This document shows, piece by piece, positions 1 through 8,754 of a stretch of 64,000 bases of DNA. Position numbers and translations under genes: made by a program. The stretch comes from CATQHD01 sp965243165 (lineage in GTDB: Bacteria; Actinomycetota; Acidimicrobiia; Spongiisociales; Spongiisociaceae): contig OZ251535.1 of the NCBI GenBank assembly GCA_965243165.1, positions 2,666,001-2,730,000 of the forward strand. Direction: 5' to 3'. Each line of letters opens with the position of its first letter. Position 1 is the stretch's first letter. The notes beneath the pieces are model-generated. The model was not told the DNA's origin. It saw only the letters and a program-made list of their open reading frames with translations, and made no database searches.

Positions 1-237
1 CGGCGGGATGGGGAGGAGCCGCATGATCGAGAGGGCGGTGATGCTCTTGCCGCAGCCGCTCTCCCCCACCAGGCAGAGGATCTCGTTCGGGTGCAGGTCG
101 AGCGACAGGCCCCTCACCACATCGAAGGTCTCCCCCCCGGCGGTCACGGAGGTGCGCAGACCGCGCAGCGCCAGCAGCGGCGCCCCGGCCGGGGCGGACC
201 CGGCGGCCGCGGCGGGGGACGGGCGGGCGGCCGCCAC
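1..237 (-). CDS. Oligopeptide ABC transporter ATP-binding protein (OppD/DppD type), 5' part only
   Basis: ATPase subunit that would power the peptide importer encoded just upstream. Only the first 79 codons are present because the gene leaves the window at its left edge. The GTG at 235-237 opens right after the permease stop (243-245). After an Ala/Pro-rich leader of about 20 residues the protein reads LLALRGLRT, a typical start of the nucleotide-binding fold. A Walker A motif GESGCGKS follows about 60 residues in, then ITALSIMRLLP, as in DppD/OppD proteins. It is the fourth gene of a minus-strand operon (binding protein, DppC, DppB, ATPase). The alanine-rich extension before the domain is slightly unusual and the true start could lie a little downstream. 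Confidence 0.85.
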   Translation of the reverse strand, partial: MAAARPSPAAAAGSAPAGAPLLALRGLRTSVTAGGETFDVVRGLSLDLHPNEILCLVGESGCGKSITALSIMRLLPIPP

Positions 238-242
238 GCGGT

Positions 243-1160
243 TCAGGCCTTCCGCAGACGGGGGTTGACCGCCGTGTACCCCACGTCTGCTATCCAGTTG
301 CTCAGCAGAACGACGGTCACCAGCACCAGCGAGAAGAACTGGGCGACGGGGTAGTCGCGCCGGAGCACCGCGTTGACCAGCACCTGGCCCAGGCCCGGCC
401 ACGAGAATATGGTCTCCACGACCAAGGCGTACCCGACGATCTGGCCGATCCGCAGCCCCGCCAGTGAGACGATCGGCACCAGCGCGTTGCGGAAGACGTG
501 CCGGCCGATGACCCTCAGCTCCGGCAGCCCCCCCGCCCGCAGGGTGCGCACGAAGTCCTGGTTGAGGTTCTCGAGCATGGCGGACCGGGTCATCCGCACG
601 GTGAGCGCCATCCCCTCCATGGCCAGCACCGCCGCCGGCAGCACCAGATGACGGGGGCTGCAGCACCCGGCCGAGGGAAACCACCCCAGCACGGAGGCGA
701 ACAACCAAATGACCAAGAGGGCCAGCCAGAAGTTCGGCACCGCCATCCCGGCCACGGAGAAGGTCATGATTCCCCCGTCGTACCAGGAGTTCCGCCGCAG
801 GGAGGCCAGCATCCCCAGCGGGATCCCCACACCGAAGACCAGCGCGAAGGCGGCCGCCCCCAGCACCAGGCTGTTCCAACCGTGCTCGGTGATCATCGCC
901 CCTATGTCGGCGTTGTTGGTGAGCGAGTTGCCGAGGTCCCCGCTCAGCACCCTCCCGATGTATCGAAAGTACTGCTCGTAGATCGGATCGTTGAGCCCCA
1001 GCTGATCGCGGAAGGCCTCCCGCTCGGCGGCGGTGGCCGAGGCCGGCAGCCGGGCGGCGGTGGCGTCCCCCCCGGACAGCCGGATGGCGTAGAACACGGC
1101 GATGGAGGACAGGATCAACACCACCAGCATGTAGACCGTCCGGGCCGCCAGGCGCTTCAT
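243..1160 (-). CDS. Peptide ABC transporter permease, DppB/OppB family
   Basis: Inner-membrane channel subunit of a di/oligopeptide importer, 305 residues, the usual DppB length. The N-terminus is a membrane segment (about residues 7-28). It is followed by the long extracytoplasmic loop typical of DppB, with R-D-Q-L-G-L-N-D-P and G-D-L-G-N-S motifs. A cytoplasmic loop near residues 195-225 (QDFVRTLRAGGLPELRVIGR) matches the EAA loop that contacts the ATPase. Several hydrophobic helices follow. It starts with ATG 10 bases after the stop of the DppC-type gene and is followed after 5 bases by the ATPase, so the genes are probably co-transcribed and translationally coupled. Substrate specificity cannot be read from the sequence. 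Confidence 0.93.
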   Translation of the reverse strand: MKRLAARTVYMLVVLILSSIAVFYAIRLSGGDATAARLPASATAAEREAFRDQLGLNDPIYEQYFRYIGRVLSGDLGNSLTNNADIGAMITEHGWNSLVLGAAAFALVFGVGIPLGMLASLRRNSWYDGGIMTFSVAGMAVPNFWLALLVIWLFASVLGWFPSAGCCSPRHLVLPAAVLAMEGMALTVRMTRSAMLENLNQDFVRTLRAGGLPELRVIGRHVFRNALVPIVSLAGLRIGQIVGYALVVETIFSWPGLGQVLVNAVLRRDYPVAQFFSLVLVTVVLLSNWIADVGYTAVNPRLRKA

Positions 1161-1170
1161 GTCCGGCCCC

Positions 1171-2112
1171 TCATCCCTGCTCCACCCCTTTGGCCTCGTG
1201 GCGGAGCCGCGGATCGAACACGTCGCGCAGACCGTCGCCGACCAGGGAAACCGCCAGCACCAGCAGCACGATGGTCATACCCGGGATGGTGGCCTCCCAG
1301 TGGTTCAGCCACAGGAAGCCCCGCCCGTCGGACACCATCACGCCCAGGCTGGGGGTGGGCGGCTGCGCCCCGAGGCCGATGAAGGACAGGGCCGCCTCGG
1401 CGATGATGGCCACCGCCACGTAATAGGAGGCCAACACGAAGGCCGGAGCGAGGATGTTGGGAAACAGATGCCGCCACATGATCCGCCTGGTGGAGAGGCC
1501 CCCCGCCCGGGCGGCCTCCACGAATTCGCGCTCGCTGAGCGCCAGCACCTCCCCCCGCACCACCCGCGCGATGGCCGCGGTGTTCACCAGCCCCACCGCC
1601 AGGATGACCGGCAGCAGGCCGCCCCCCAGCCCTCCGGCGAACAGCACAGCCACCAGGATGAGCGGGAAACCCCAGACGAAGTCCACGGTCCCCCGGATGG
1701 TCCGGTCGCTCCAGCCGCCCAAGAACCCCCCCGTCATCCCCAGCAGGATGCCGAGCGCCAAGGCCAGCAGCGTTACCCCGGCCGCCACCAGCAGGCTCAC
1801 CCGGATGCCGACGAACAGCCGCGCCGCCAGGTCGCGGCCCAGCTGGTCGGTGCCCAACGGGTAGCCTTCGCTTCCGGGCGGCAGATGGCCGTCGGCGAAG
1901 CTGATCAGCGCCGGGTCGGCGCCGTAAAAGATCGGGCCCAGCAAACCGGCCGCCAGCACCGCCGCGCCGAGGACCGTCCCCATCAGTAGCAGCCGGTTGC
2001 GCCTCATCCGCCGAAAGGCGGCGCGGAGGGCTCCGACCCGGCGGCCCTCCTCGTAGTCGGCGAGCCGCCGCTCCCACGCCTCCAGACGGGCCTTCGTCGA
2101 TTCAGCGGCCAA
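1171..2112 (-). CDS. Peptide ABC transporter permease, DppC/OppC family
   Basis: Second membrane subunit of the importer, 313 residues. A charged cytoplasmic N-terminus (about 35 residues) is followed by a hydrophobic helix near 40-60. Then comes the DppC signature loop with P-L-G-T-D-Q-L-G-R-D and the EAA-type loop SEREFVEAARAGGLSTRRIM around residues 195-215. The start is TTG at 2110-2112, because an in-frame stop lies two codons upstream. It is supported by a GGAAGGGTG Shine-Dalgarno-like stretch. It lies 93 bases after the binding-protein gene and 10 bases before the DppB gene in one operon. Confidence 0.92.
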   Translation of the reverse strand: MAAESTKARLEAWERRLADYEEGRRVGALRAAFRRMRRNRLLLMGTVLGAAVLAAGLLGPIFYGADPALISFADGHLPPGSEGYPLGTDQLGRDLAARLFVGIRVSLLVAAGVTLLALALGILLGMTGGFLGGWSDRTIRGTVDFVWGFPLILVAVLFAGGLGGGLLPVILAVGLVNTAAIARVVRGEVLALSEREFVEAARAGGLSTRRIMWRHLFPNILAPAFVLASYYVAVAIIAEAALSFIGLGAQPPTPSLGVMVSDGRGFLWLNHWEATIPGMTIVLLVLAVSLVGDGLRDVFDPRLRHEAKGVEQG

Positions 2113-2205
2113 TGGTCACACCCTTCCGCCTCTCATCGAACCAGGCGCGCCGGGGGCCGAATCCTCCAGACAAGCCGCCGGAGCGGAATCAAGTACGCCG
2201 GCTGC

Positions 2206-4056
2206 TCAGGATTCGATCCAGGTGTCGTTGTAGTAGGGGTACAGGTTCCACACGAACGGCTGCCATCCGTGCACCTTGTTGTGGTGGACGAAGGTGGCGT
2301 TCTGGTTCATGATCGGCAGGTAGGGAAGCTCTTCCGCCCAGGCGAGCTGGAACTGGGAAGCCGCCGCCTGCGCTTGCGCCTCATCCCCGGCGTTCTGCCA
2401 GTTGGTGATGGCCTCGTCGATCCGGGGCTCCACCGCATGGGAGAAGTTGGGCACCGGGATGAAAGCCGACCCTCCGAACAGGGTCAGCACGTCCAGCGGC
2501 ACCGGCCACAGCCAGAAGAAGAGCGACATCTCCGCCGAGTCCCGCCCGGGGGCGCTCGTCTGCTCGAAGGCCAACGCCCGGTCCACCACGTCCAAGTTGG
2601 CCTGGGCCCCGATCGCCAGGAACTGGGCCTGCACCGCCTCGGCCACCGCCTTCTGGGTGGACTCGTCTTCCACGAGGTACCGGAACTCCAGGCGCACCCC
2701 GTCCCGCTCGCGGATCCCCCCGCCGCCCCGCACCCAGCCGGCCCGGTCGAGCTTCTGGTTGGCCAGATTCAGGTCGTACTGGTTGTACTGCTCCACGGCA
2801 GGCTCGTAGTTGCGGTCGGTGTTGGGGAACGGCCCGTAGGTGGGGGCGCCGTTGCCGTACAGGATGGCGTCCACCATGCCCTGGCGGTCCAACGAGTGCG
2901 ACAGCCCCTGGCGGGTGAGCCGGTCGCCGAACAGCTCCTCGTAGTCCCGGTTCATGGTCAGGTGGTAACCGGACCACTCCGGATGCCGGATCACGGTCAG
3001 GTCCGGGTTGGACTCCAGCCGGGATATGTCCTGGTGGGCCGGGTTGATCAGGGTGTCGATGTCCCCGTTCTCCAGCTGGGTGGCCCTCTGGCCGCCCTCG
3101 GTGATCACCGTCCACCGGATGGCGTCCAGGTAGGCGGTTCCCTTGTTCTCGAAGAACGGCGTCAGGGTTCCGGGGTAATCCTCCCAGCGGCGGACCAGCA
3201 CATGGCTGCCCGGCACCCACTCCTCGTGGGTGAAGGGGCCGGTGCCGTCGACCACCTCGGTGCCGTAGGTGGAGCCGGCGTCGAGGGTTCCGTCGTCGTT
3301 GAGGGTGAGGTCCTTCCAGGTGTCGATGTTGACGATCCGCCAGTACCCGGTCTTGTGCGGGTTCAAGGTGCCCACCCACGGGTTCTTCATCTTGACGACC
3401 ACCTCGCTGCCGTCCGACTCGTAGGTGTCGACCGGGGCGGCCAGGCCGGCGATGAAGCTGTGCTGCTGGATCGACCGGTAGAACTCCGCCACCATCTCGG
3501 CGTCGATGGTCCCCCCCGAATGCGACAGCTTGCCCTCGGGGATGGTGAACCGGTATTCCATGCCGTCGTCCGACACCGAGTAGCCGGAGGCAAACTGGGG
3601 AACCGACGACCCGTCCGGGGCGTTGGTGAGGATCGCCTCGTAGACCGCGAAGAACGCCGGGTCGTACCAGTTGGTGGTGATCGGGTCGTGCTTGGACACA
3701 TCCCGGTTGTAACCCTCCCGCAGGGTGCCCCCCGCCGTCGGCCCCATCATCTCGTCCTCCGCCGGCGCGGCGGCGGTGGTATCGGGGGCGGCGGCGGTCG
3801 TTTCAGGAGCGGCGGCGGTCGTATCGGGGGTCGCCGCGGTCGTATCGGGGGCGGTCGTCGCCGCGGCCTGGGTGGTCTGCGGAGCCGGGTCGTCGCTGCC
3901 GCAGGCGGCCAGGATCGAAGCCGCCGCGGTCACGCCGACCCCCGCGGCCCCCAGCATCTTCATGAAACGGCGCCTGCTGATCTGCTTGGCCTTGTACTGC
4001 TCGGTGAGGTCGCTCACCACGGGTCCCAGATCCGGACCCTTCCGGGATTCGTTCAT
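2206..4056 (-). CDS. Peptide ABC transporter substrate-binding lipoprotein (SBP family 5), Tat-exported
   Basis: Extracytoplasmic solute receptor for the adjacent permeases, 616 residues. The start ATG at 4054-4056 follows a GGAGG ribosome site 4 bases upstream; an earlier in-frame ATG lacks one. A twin-arginine motif SRRRFMK (27-33) precedes a hydrophobic stretch and a lipobox with Cys52 (ILAACGSD). The protein is therefore probably exported folded by Tat and lipidated. A low-complexity linker of Thr/Ala/Pro with repeated D-T-T-A-A (about 55-100) tethers the family 5 domain, which reads YRFTIPEG-like strands, a DIDTLINP segment and a C-terminal PYLPIMN region typical of DppA/OppA. It is the first gene of the operon and divergent from the epimerase gene. 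Confidence 0.93.
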   Translation of the reverse strand: MNESRKGPDLGPVVSDLTEQYKAKQISRRRFMKMLGAAGVGVTAAASILAACGSDDPAPQTTQAAATTAPDTTAATPDTTAAAPETTAAAPDTTAAAPAEDEMMGPTAGGTLREGYNRDVSKHDPITTNWYDPAFFAVYEAILTNAPDGSSVPQFASGYSVSDDGMEYRFTIPEGKLSHSGGTIDAEMVAEFYRSIQQHSFIAGLAAPVDTYESDGSEVVVKMKNPWVGTLNPHKTGYWRIVNIDTWKDLTLNDDGTLDAGSTYGTEVVDGTGPFTHEEWVPGSHVLVRRWEDYPGTLTPFFENKGTAYLDAIRWTVITEGGQRATQLENGDIDTLINPAHQDISRLESNPDLTVIRHPEWSGYHLTMNRDYEELFGDRLTRQGLSHSLDRQGMVDAILYGNGAPTYGPFPNTDRNYEPAVEQYNQYDLNLANQKLDRAGWVRGGGGIRERDGVRLEFRYLVEDESTQKAVAEAVQAQFLAIGAQANLDVVDRALAFEQTSAPGRDSAEMSLFFWLWPVPLDVLTLFGGSAFIPVPNFSHAVEPRIDEAITNWQNAGDEAQAQAAASQFQLAWAEELPYLPIMNQNATFVHHNKVHGWQPFVWNLYPYYNDTWIES

Positions 4057-4165
4057 CAGTCCTCCTGCTCCGCTCACACTGATCAACCGATGAGGTTGGG
4101 CGGTATCTTACCCTACACACCGGGGCGCGGCGGCGGAACGAAAACGAAACAAAGGAGTATCCAAG

Positions 4166-5137
4166 ATGGCCGACACAGAACGGGTGCTGGTGACCGGATC
4201 GGCGGGGTGCCTGGGCGCCTGGGCAGTCCGCGAGCTGGTTCACGAAGGAACCCCGGTGGTTGCCTTCGACATCTCCGAGAACGCCCATCGGCTGCGGCTG
4301 CTGCTGGACGACGACGATCTCTCCCGGGCGGCGTTCCGGCGGGGGGACATCCGCGACGGGGCGGAGGTCGAGAGCGCGGTCCGGGAGGAGGGGGTCACCC
4401 ACATCGTCCACCTCGCCGCCCTGCAGGTGCCTTTCTGCGCCGCCGATCCGGTCAACGGCTCGCTGGTCAACGTGGCCGGAACCCTGAACGTGCTGGAAGC
4501 GGTGCGCCGCTCGGACGGGCGGGTGCGGGGGGCGGCCTACGCCAGCTCGATCGGGGTGTTCGGCCCCGCCTCCCTGTACGAGGGGGGAACGGTCTACGAC
4601 GATTCGCCCGCCGCCCCCGCCACCCTCTACGGCGCCTACAAGCAGGCCAACGAGTGGACCGCCCGCATCTACAGCGCCGACTGGGGGGTGGGGTCGGTTG
4701 GCCTGCGGCCCTCGGTCATCTACGGCCCGGGGCGCGACCAGGGCCTCACCTCCGACGCCACCAAGGCCATGCTGGCCGGGGCGGCGGGGAAGTCAGGGCA
4801 CCTCGGCTACGGCGGGGCGGTTACCTACCATCACGCCCAGGACGCGGCCGCCCTGTTCATCGCCGCCGCCCGGTTGGAGCCGGACGAAGCCCTGATCTTC
4901 AACGTCGGAGGCCCGGTCGCCGAAACCTCGGAGGTGGCGGCGGCCATCGACGCCTGCTGCCCGGGCGCGGAGACCACCTATGAAACCGACCCCTTCCCCC
5001 TCCCCTCCGTGATCGACGGGTCCGGCCTCGAGGCGGTGATCGACCTGCCGCAGCGCTCCATAGAGGACGGCATCGCCGGCGCCGTCGACGACTTCCGCCG
5101 GCTCCTGGCGGCGGGCCGCATCGAGCCCCCTGACTGA
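4166..5137 (+). CDS. NAD-dependent epimerase/dehydratase (extended SDR)
   Basis: Predicted cytoplasmic nucleotide-sugar or related epimerase/dehydratase, 323 residues. The Rossmann motif is VTGSAGCLG (9-17). An acidic residue after beta-2 (VVAFDIS) suggests NAD. A D-x-R segment (GDIRDG) follows, and the catalytic Y-x3-K is near 155-159 (LYGAYKQANEW). The substrate-binding segment SVIYGPGRDQ is characteristic of the extended SDR group. An AAAGGAG ribosome site sits 9 bases before the ATG. It stands alone between divergent (4056) and convergent (5164) neighbours. The C-terminal half is shorter than in UDP-glucose epimerases, so the substrate remains open. Confidence 0.88.
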   Translation: MADTERVLVTGSAGCLGAWAVRELVHEGTPVVAFDISENAHRLRLLLDDDDLSRAAFRRGDIRDGAEVESAVREEGVTHIVHLAALQVPFCAADPVNGSLVNVAGTLNVLEAVRRSDGRVRGAAYASSIGVFGPASLYEGGTVYDDSPAAPATLYGAYKQANEWTARIYSADWGVGSVGLRPSVIYGPGRDQGLTSDATKAMLAGAAGKSGHLGYGGAVTYHHAQDAAALFIAAARLEPDEALIFNVGGPVAETSEVAAAIDACCPGAETTYETDPFPLPSVIDGSGLEAVIDLPQRSIEDGIAGAVDDFRRLLAAGRIEPPD

Positions 5138-5163
5138 CCCCCCCCCCCGGGCCCCGCAGACTT

Positions 5164-5982
5164 CTATCCCTGTGAAGCCGCAGCCGGGGTGCGCGCCGAC
5201 GGGTAGGCGGACAGGAACGCATCGGCCGCCTCGGGCGACCAAGCGCCCCCCAAGGGGAGCACCAGCTCGATCCGGGGAGAGCCCCCGCAGGGGCGGCCCC
5301 GGCCGACCGTCAGCTCGGTGACCCCCGCCCGGCGGCGCAGCACATAGCTGTAGACGGTGGTGAAGCGGGCGTGGCTGCAGACCCCGGTGGCGCCCTGATC
5401 GTGGCTCGCCAACAGCTCGAAGACGTCCTCCGATGACCGGGCCCGGTCGAGGCGGCGCTGGGCGGAGGCCAGCCGGTCTTCGGTGGTCTCGGTGTCGTCG
5501 TTGCCGGGGTGGAGGCCCAGCGCGGTGTGGTGGTTGGTGCGGGCGGTCGGGCCCGCGGGCCGCAGCACCGCGGTCCGGGATCCCCGCACCTCGACCGCCG
5601 CCTGGCTGCGGCCGTCGATCAGCACCAGGTTCCCCCACAGGTAGGGCCGGGCGGCCGCCGCCTCCTGCACCGCCGCCGCGCCTCCGGCAACGTCCGCCCC
5701 CTCCCGCAGGGCAATCTCCACCAGATCGTCGTAGTTGGCGAGGCCTTCCAACGTGCGCACGTTGGAATCACAGACCAGCAGGCCGGAGGAGTTGGCGCCG
5801 ATCGAGAACCCCGAGAACCGGTCCAGAGCCGGGTCGTCCCCCGCCCAGGTGGTGATCCCCTCCACCCCGAAGACCTCCCGCTCCAGCACGATGCGGTCGT
5901 CGAAGGCGGCCCGCCCGAAGTCCTTGTTCTTGAACAGCAGATAGTCGTCCGCCCCCAGCCTCAGAAACCCCGTGGTGCACAC
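5164..5982 (-). CDS. Ntn hydrolase, choloylglycine hydrolase / C45 acyltransferase-like
   Basis: Likely an N-terminal-nucleophile amidohydrolase of 272 residues. Translation begins with GTG at 5980-5982 after a GGAGGG site. The second residue is Cys (MCTTGFLRL), which would become the catalytic N-terminal Cys after Met removal, as in choloylglycine hydrolase and C45 enzymes. The next segment DDYLLFKNKDFGR resembles the conserved R/K-N-x-D that lines the active site, and FSIGANSSGLLVCDSNV matches the family's following G-x-N-x-x-G strand. An N-H-H-T-A segment near residue 160 fits the mid-domain Asn. The substrate (bile-salt-like amide, acyl-homoserine lactone, beta-lactam or peptide) cannot be assigned. 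It converges on the epimerase gene. Confidence 0.7.
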   Translation of the reverse strand: MCTTGFLRLGADDYLLFKNKDFGRAAFDDRIVLEREVFGVEGITTWAGDDPALDRFSGFSIGANSSGLLVCDSNVRTLEGLANYDDLVEIALREGADVAGGAAAVQEAAAARPYLWGNLVLIDGRSQAAVEVRGSRTAVLRPAGPTARTNHHTALGLHPGNDDTETTEDRLASAQRRLDRARSSEDVFELLASHDQGATGVCSHARFTTVYSYVLRRRAGVTELTVGRGRPCGGSPRIELVLPLGGAWSPEAADAFLSAYPSARTPAAASQG

Positions 5983-6009
5983 CGCCGCCCTCCAGCGCCG
6001 CTCACCCCA

Positions 6010-6674
6010 ATCCTAGATGGACAGCTCCAAGGTTCCCCGACAAGAACCTCTCGCAATCATGATGGTTCGAAGTTCGATTCCATTCCAACCCACTCTCGTG
6101 AACAATCAGGCCAAGAAGAGCGCAACGTGACAATCATGGCTCGAAGTTCGATTCACCTCCAACCCAAACGACCCAAGACCGCGAAAAACCGGCCCGCCCC
6201 CCGGCTTCGCCGGGCCCATCCCCCGCCGCCGCCTCCTTGAACGAAAATCCGCCGGGCCGCACGAGGCCGCCCCCGGCCCGAGGGGCCGGAACGAACGGAA
6301 TCCGTCTCTGACCGCCGCCCTCTCCAGAACTCGCAGCGGTGTTTGTGCATCAGCCCAATAGATATACCAAATTTTCGGGCTTCCGCATAGGGGTATGTTC
6401 AGAAAGATTTCGCGGACTCGACCGCTTCGATCCCTCCGGCCTCACCCGGAGGACCCAGCGGGGAGTCAGTCTCGGAAGCGGTGTTCATGACGGCTTCCCG
6501 CCGCACGCGCCTCGTCCAACCACCTCAGCTCGGTTGAAGTTCGACTGCCTGCCTCGTTGGGGACGAGGGTGACGACCGGACGCCTCAACCTTCGCGGGCC
6601 GGGGCTTGACGGCGAAGAGCCTGCGTATGCGGGTCGAACAGGGAAGTGCACAACCCCCGATCCCTTGGAACTGC
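6010..6674 (+). repeat. Dispersed repeat family A, copy 1 (long form)
   Basis: Fills most of the gap between the Ntn hydrolase and the M20 peptidase. It starts near ATCCTAGATG and CAGCTCCAAGG. It contains paired GTTCGA-rich blocks, a GC hairpin CCGGCTTCGCCGG, the block CCGCCGGGCCGCACGAGGCC, then GTGTTTGTGCATCAGCCCAA and CGGACTCGACCGCTTCGA. It ends near GATCCCTTGGAAC. The inverted copy at the far end of the window (62187-62840) matches over this whole length; copies at 40915 and 50648 match only the first 370 bases. No continuous coding sequence is conserved between copies. Confidence 0.85.
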
Positions 6675-6727
6675 TCCTCTTGGCTCCGCGCGGCTTCCGG
6701 TCAGCGGCAGGGGGTAGGATTTCGTCC

Positions 6728-7891
6728 GTGACTTCTCGATTCTCAGGCCGGGCCGACCGGCGCCGCATCGAAGACCGCCTGCTGCGGTACGTGGGCGTCC
6801 CTTCGGTCAACCCGGCGATCGACGGCGGCCCCGGCGAGGCGGAGCTGGCCGGCGTCCTCGAAGCCGAGCTGCGGGCGGAAGGGTTCGAACCCGTCCGGGA
6901 GCCGGTCCACCCCGGCGGGCGCGACAACATCCTGGCCTCCCTGGCGGGCCGCGCCGGATCGCCGTTGGTGATGTTCCACGCCCACCTCGACACGGTGGGG
7001 TTTTCGGGCAAGGCCGGCGCCGAGGCCGTCTCCTCCGGCGGACAGGTGTACGGACGCGGCGCCTGCGACACCAAGGGGTCGCTGGCGGCGATGGTCGAAG
7101 CCCTCCTCCTGCTCCGGTCGGTCGACCCCGGCGGACGCGCCTCGGTGCTGCTGGCGGGCGGCATCGACGAGGAGTCGGGCGGAACCGGGGCGCAGGCCCT
7201 GGCCGCCCGGCATCCCGAGATCGACATGGCGGTGATCGGCGAACCCACCAGCCTGGAGGCGGCCACCGCCCACAAGGGGGTGCTCCGCTTCGAGATAGCC
7301 GCCATCGGCACCCCCGCCCACTCCTCCAAACCCCACCTGGGGCGGAACGCCGTCCACGCCATGGCCCGCGTGCTGGACGCCCTCGAACACGAATACATTC
7401 CGGCGCTGGACCCCCGGGGCCATCCGCTGACGGGGCCGGCCACCCTCAACGTCTCGACCATCGCCGGCGGGACCGCCCTCAACGTGGTGCCGGCCGAGTG
7501 CGTGATCGCCCTGGACCGGAGGGTGATCCCCGGCGAGGACCACACCGATCTGTTGGACGGCTTCGACCAGCTGCTGGACGGACTGGAGGGGGTGAGCCTG
7601 CAGCGGCGGGAACCGTTCCTGGCCACCGCCCCCCTCGACACGCCGCCTGCCAGCCCGGTGGTGCAGGCCCTCTTCCGGGCGAAGGAGGCGGTGATCGGCC
7701 GCCGGGGCCGCCCGATCGGCGTCACCTTCGGCACCGACGCCTCGTTCTTCTCGCCGGCCGGGATCAGCTGCGCGGTGTTCGGCCCCGGGAGCATCGACCA
7801 AGCCCACTCCGACGAGGAATGGGTGGGCGTCGAGGAGACGGCCCAGGCCGCCGAGATCCTCGCCCAGACGGCCGTCGAACTGGCCGGCTGA
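6728..7891 (+). CDS. M20 family metallopeptidase (ArgE/DapE type), first copy
   Basis: Zinc-dependent amidohydrolase or peptidase of 387 residues, related to acetylornithine deacetylase and succinyl-diaminopimelate desuccinylase. Metal ligands are visible: H86 and D88 in FHAHLDTV, the bridging Asp in GRGACDTKGS, the catalytic Glu pair in DEESGGTG, another ligand in IGEPT, and the C-terminal His in DQAHSDEEW. The dimerisation-domain motif AHSSKPHLGRNAV is present. The start is the GTG at 6728; an in-frame ATG at 6557 lies inside repeat A and is not credible. Without arginine or lysine pathway neighbours it is more likely a scavenging peptidase or deacylase than a dedicated ArgE or DapE. Confidence 0.87.
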   Translation: MTSRFSGRADRRRIEDRLLRYVGVPSVNPAIDGGPGEAELAGVLEAELRAEGFEPVREPVHPGGRDNILASLAGRAGSPLVMFHAHLDTVGFSGKAGAEAVSSGGQVYGRGACDTKGSLAAMVEALLLLRSVDPGGRASVLLAGGIDEESGGTGAQALAARHPEIDMAVIGEPTSLEAATAHKGVLRFEIAAIGTPAHSSKPHLGRNAVHAMARVLDALEHEYIPALDPRGHPLTGPATLNVSTIAGGTALNVVPAECVIALDRRVIPGEDHTDLLDGFDQLLDGLEGVSLQRREPFLATAPLDTPPASPVVQALFRAKEAVIGRRGRPIGVTFGTDASFFSPAGISCAVFGPGSIDQAHSDEEWVGVEETAQAAEILAQTAVELAG

Positions 7892-7925
7892 CCCTCCCCC
7901 CGCCTTTCTCGGACGACCGGACAGA

Positions 7926-8720
7926 TCAGCTTTCGGGGACGTCGTAGGTCTGGGCGGTGAGCGCCCCGTCCACCACCAGGTCGATCCCGCTCACGTACTT
8001 GGCGTCGTCGGACGCCAGATACAAGAACGCCTCGGCGATGTCGGAGTCGGCGGCCAGCCGGTTGGCGGGCACGACCGGGAAACCGCTTCGCCGCCATTTG
8101 TCCATCAGCTCCTCCCCCACCAGGTCCACGGACTGCTGGGTGTCGGCCGGACCGGGGCTCACGCAGTTGGCGCGGATGCCGTAGGGGGCGCACTCCACCG
8201 CGACCGCCTTGGCCAGCGACAGCAGCCCCGCCTTGGAGACGCAGTAGGCGGTGAAACCCCGCCCGTGGCCGGAGGCGGCGATCGAAGCGGTGAACAGGAT
8301 CACGCCCCCGCCCGTCTCCCGCATGGCCCGCGCCGCCTGGCGCGCCAGCACGAAGTAGGCGTCGAGGTTCACCGACAGCACCCGCCGCCAGTCGGAGATC
8401 TTCAAGTCGATGAACGGGGCGTCCACCCAGGCGGCGGCGTTGGCGACCATCACGTCCAGCTTCGGATCGACCGCCAGTGCCCGGGCCGCCGCCTCCCGGC
8501 AGCTGTCCATGTCCCCCAAGTCCAGGCAGATCTTGTGCGGCGAAGCGCCGAGGGCCTCGACGGCGGGGGCGGTTGCATCGAGCCGCCCCCGGCTGCGGTC
8601 CACCAAGTAGACATGCCTGGCCCCCTCCTCGGCGAAACGCAGGGCGGTGCGCCGCCCGATGCCGCTCCCGGCCCCGGTCACGAATACGTTTCTTCCTTCG
8701 AACCGCCGCCTGTCGACCAT
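7926..8720 (-). CDS. SDR family oxidoreductase (classical short-chain dehydrogenase)
   Basis: NAD(P)-dependent alcohol/ketone oxidoreductase of 264 residues. The cofactor motif TGAGSGIG is at 15-22. An Asp at the end of beta-2 (YLVDRS) favours NAD(H). The NAAAW segment replaces the usual NNAG. The catalytic Tyr159-x3-Lys163 (AYCVSKAG) is preceded by Ser near 146. The GPADT segment after beta-6 is also typical. The ATG at 8720 follows a GGGAGGTGAG ribosome site. It converges on the M20 peptidase gene with 34 bases between the stops. The substrate is unknown. Confidence 0.9.
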   Translation of the reverse strand: MVDRRRFEGRNVFVTGAGSGIGRRTALRFAEEGARHVYLVDRSRGRLDATAPAVEALGASPHKICLDLGDMDSCREAAARALAVDPKLDVMVANAAAWVDAPFIDLKISDWRRVLSVNLDAYFVLARQAARAMRETGGGVILFTASIAASGHGRGFTAYCVSKAGLLSLAKAVAVECAPYGIRANCVSPGPADTQQSVDLVGEELMDKWRRSGFPVVPANRLAADSDIAEAFLYLASDDAKYVSGIDLVVDGALTAQTYDVPES

Positions 8721-8754
8721 TGCTCACCTCCCGGTTGCTGCCCGGCCGAATCTA

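Noticed and set aside
2269..4983. Very long plus-strand frame (about 900 codons) opposite the first binding-protein gene and into the epimerase
   Set aside because: It is a high-GC shadow: composition is His/Gly/Val/Arg-rich without any family motif, while the genes on the proper frames have full domain motifs and ribosome sites. Similar long shadows over the SDR, secA and uvrD genes were dropped for the same reason.
6060..6100. tRNA fragment (GTTCGATTC resembles a T-loop)
   Set aside because: No acceptor stem, D-arm or anticodon arm can be built around it. The motif belongs to the variable short units of repeat A and changes between copies.
6339..6572. Small conserved peptide encoded by repeat A (start near GTGTTTGTGCATCAGCCC)
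   Set aside because: Frames diverge among the four copies after about 25 codons through indels, and no ribosome site is conserved, so the DNA rather than a peptide is conserved.
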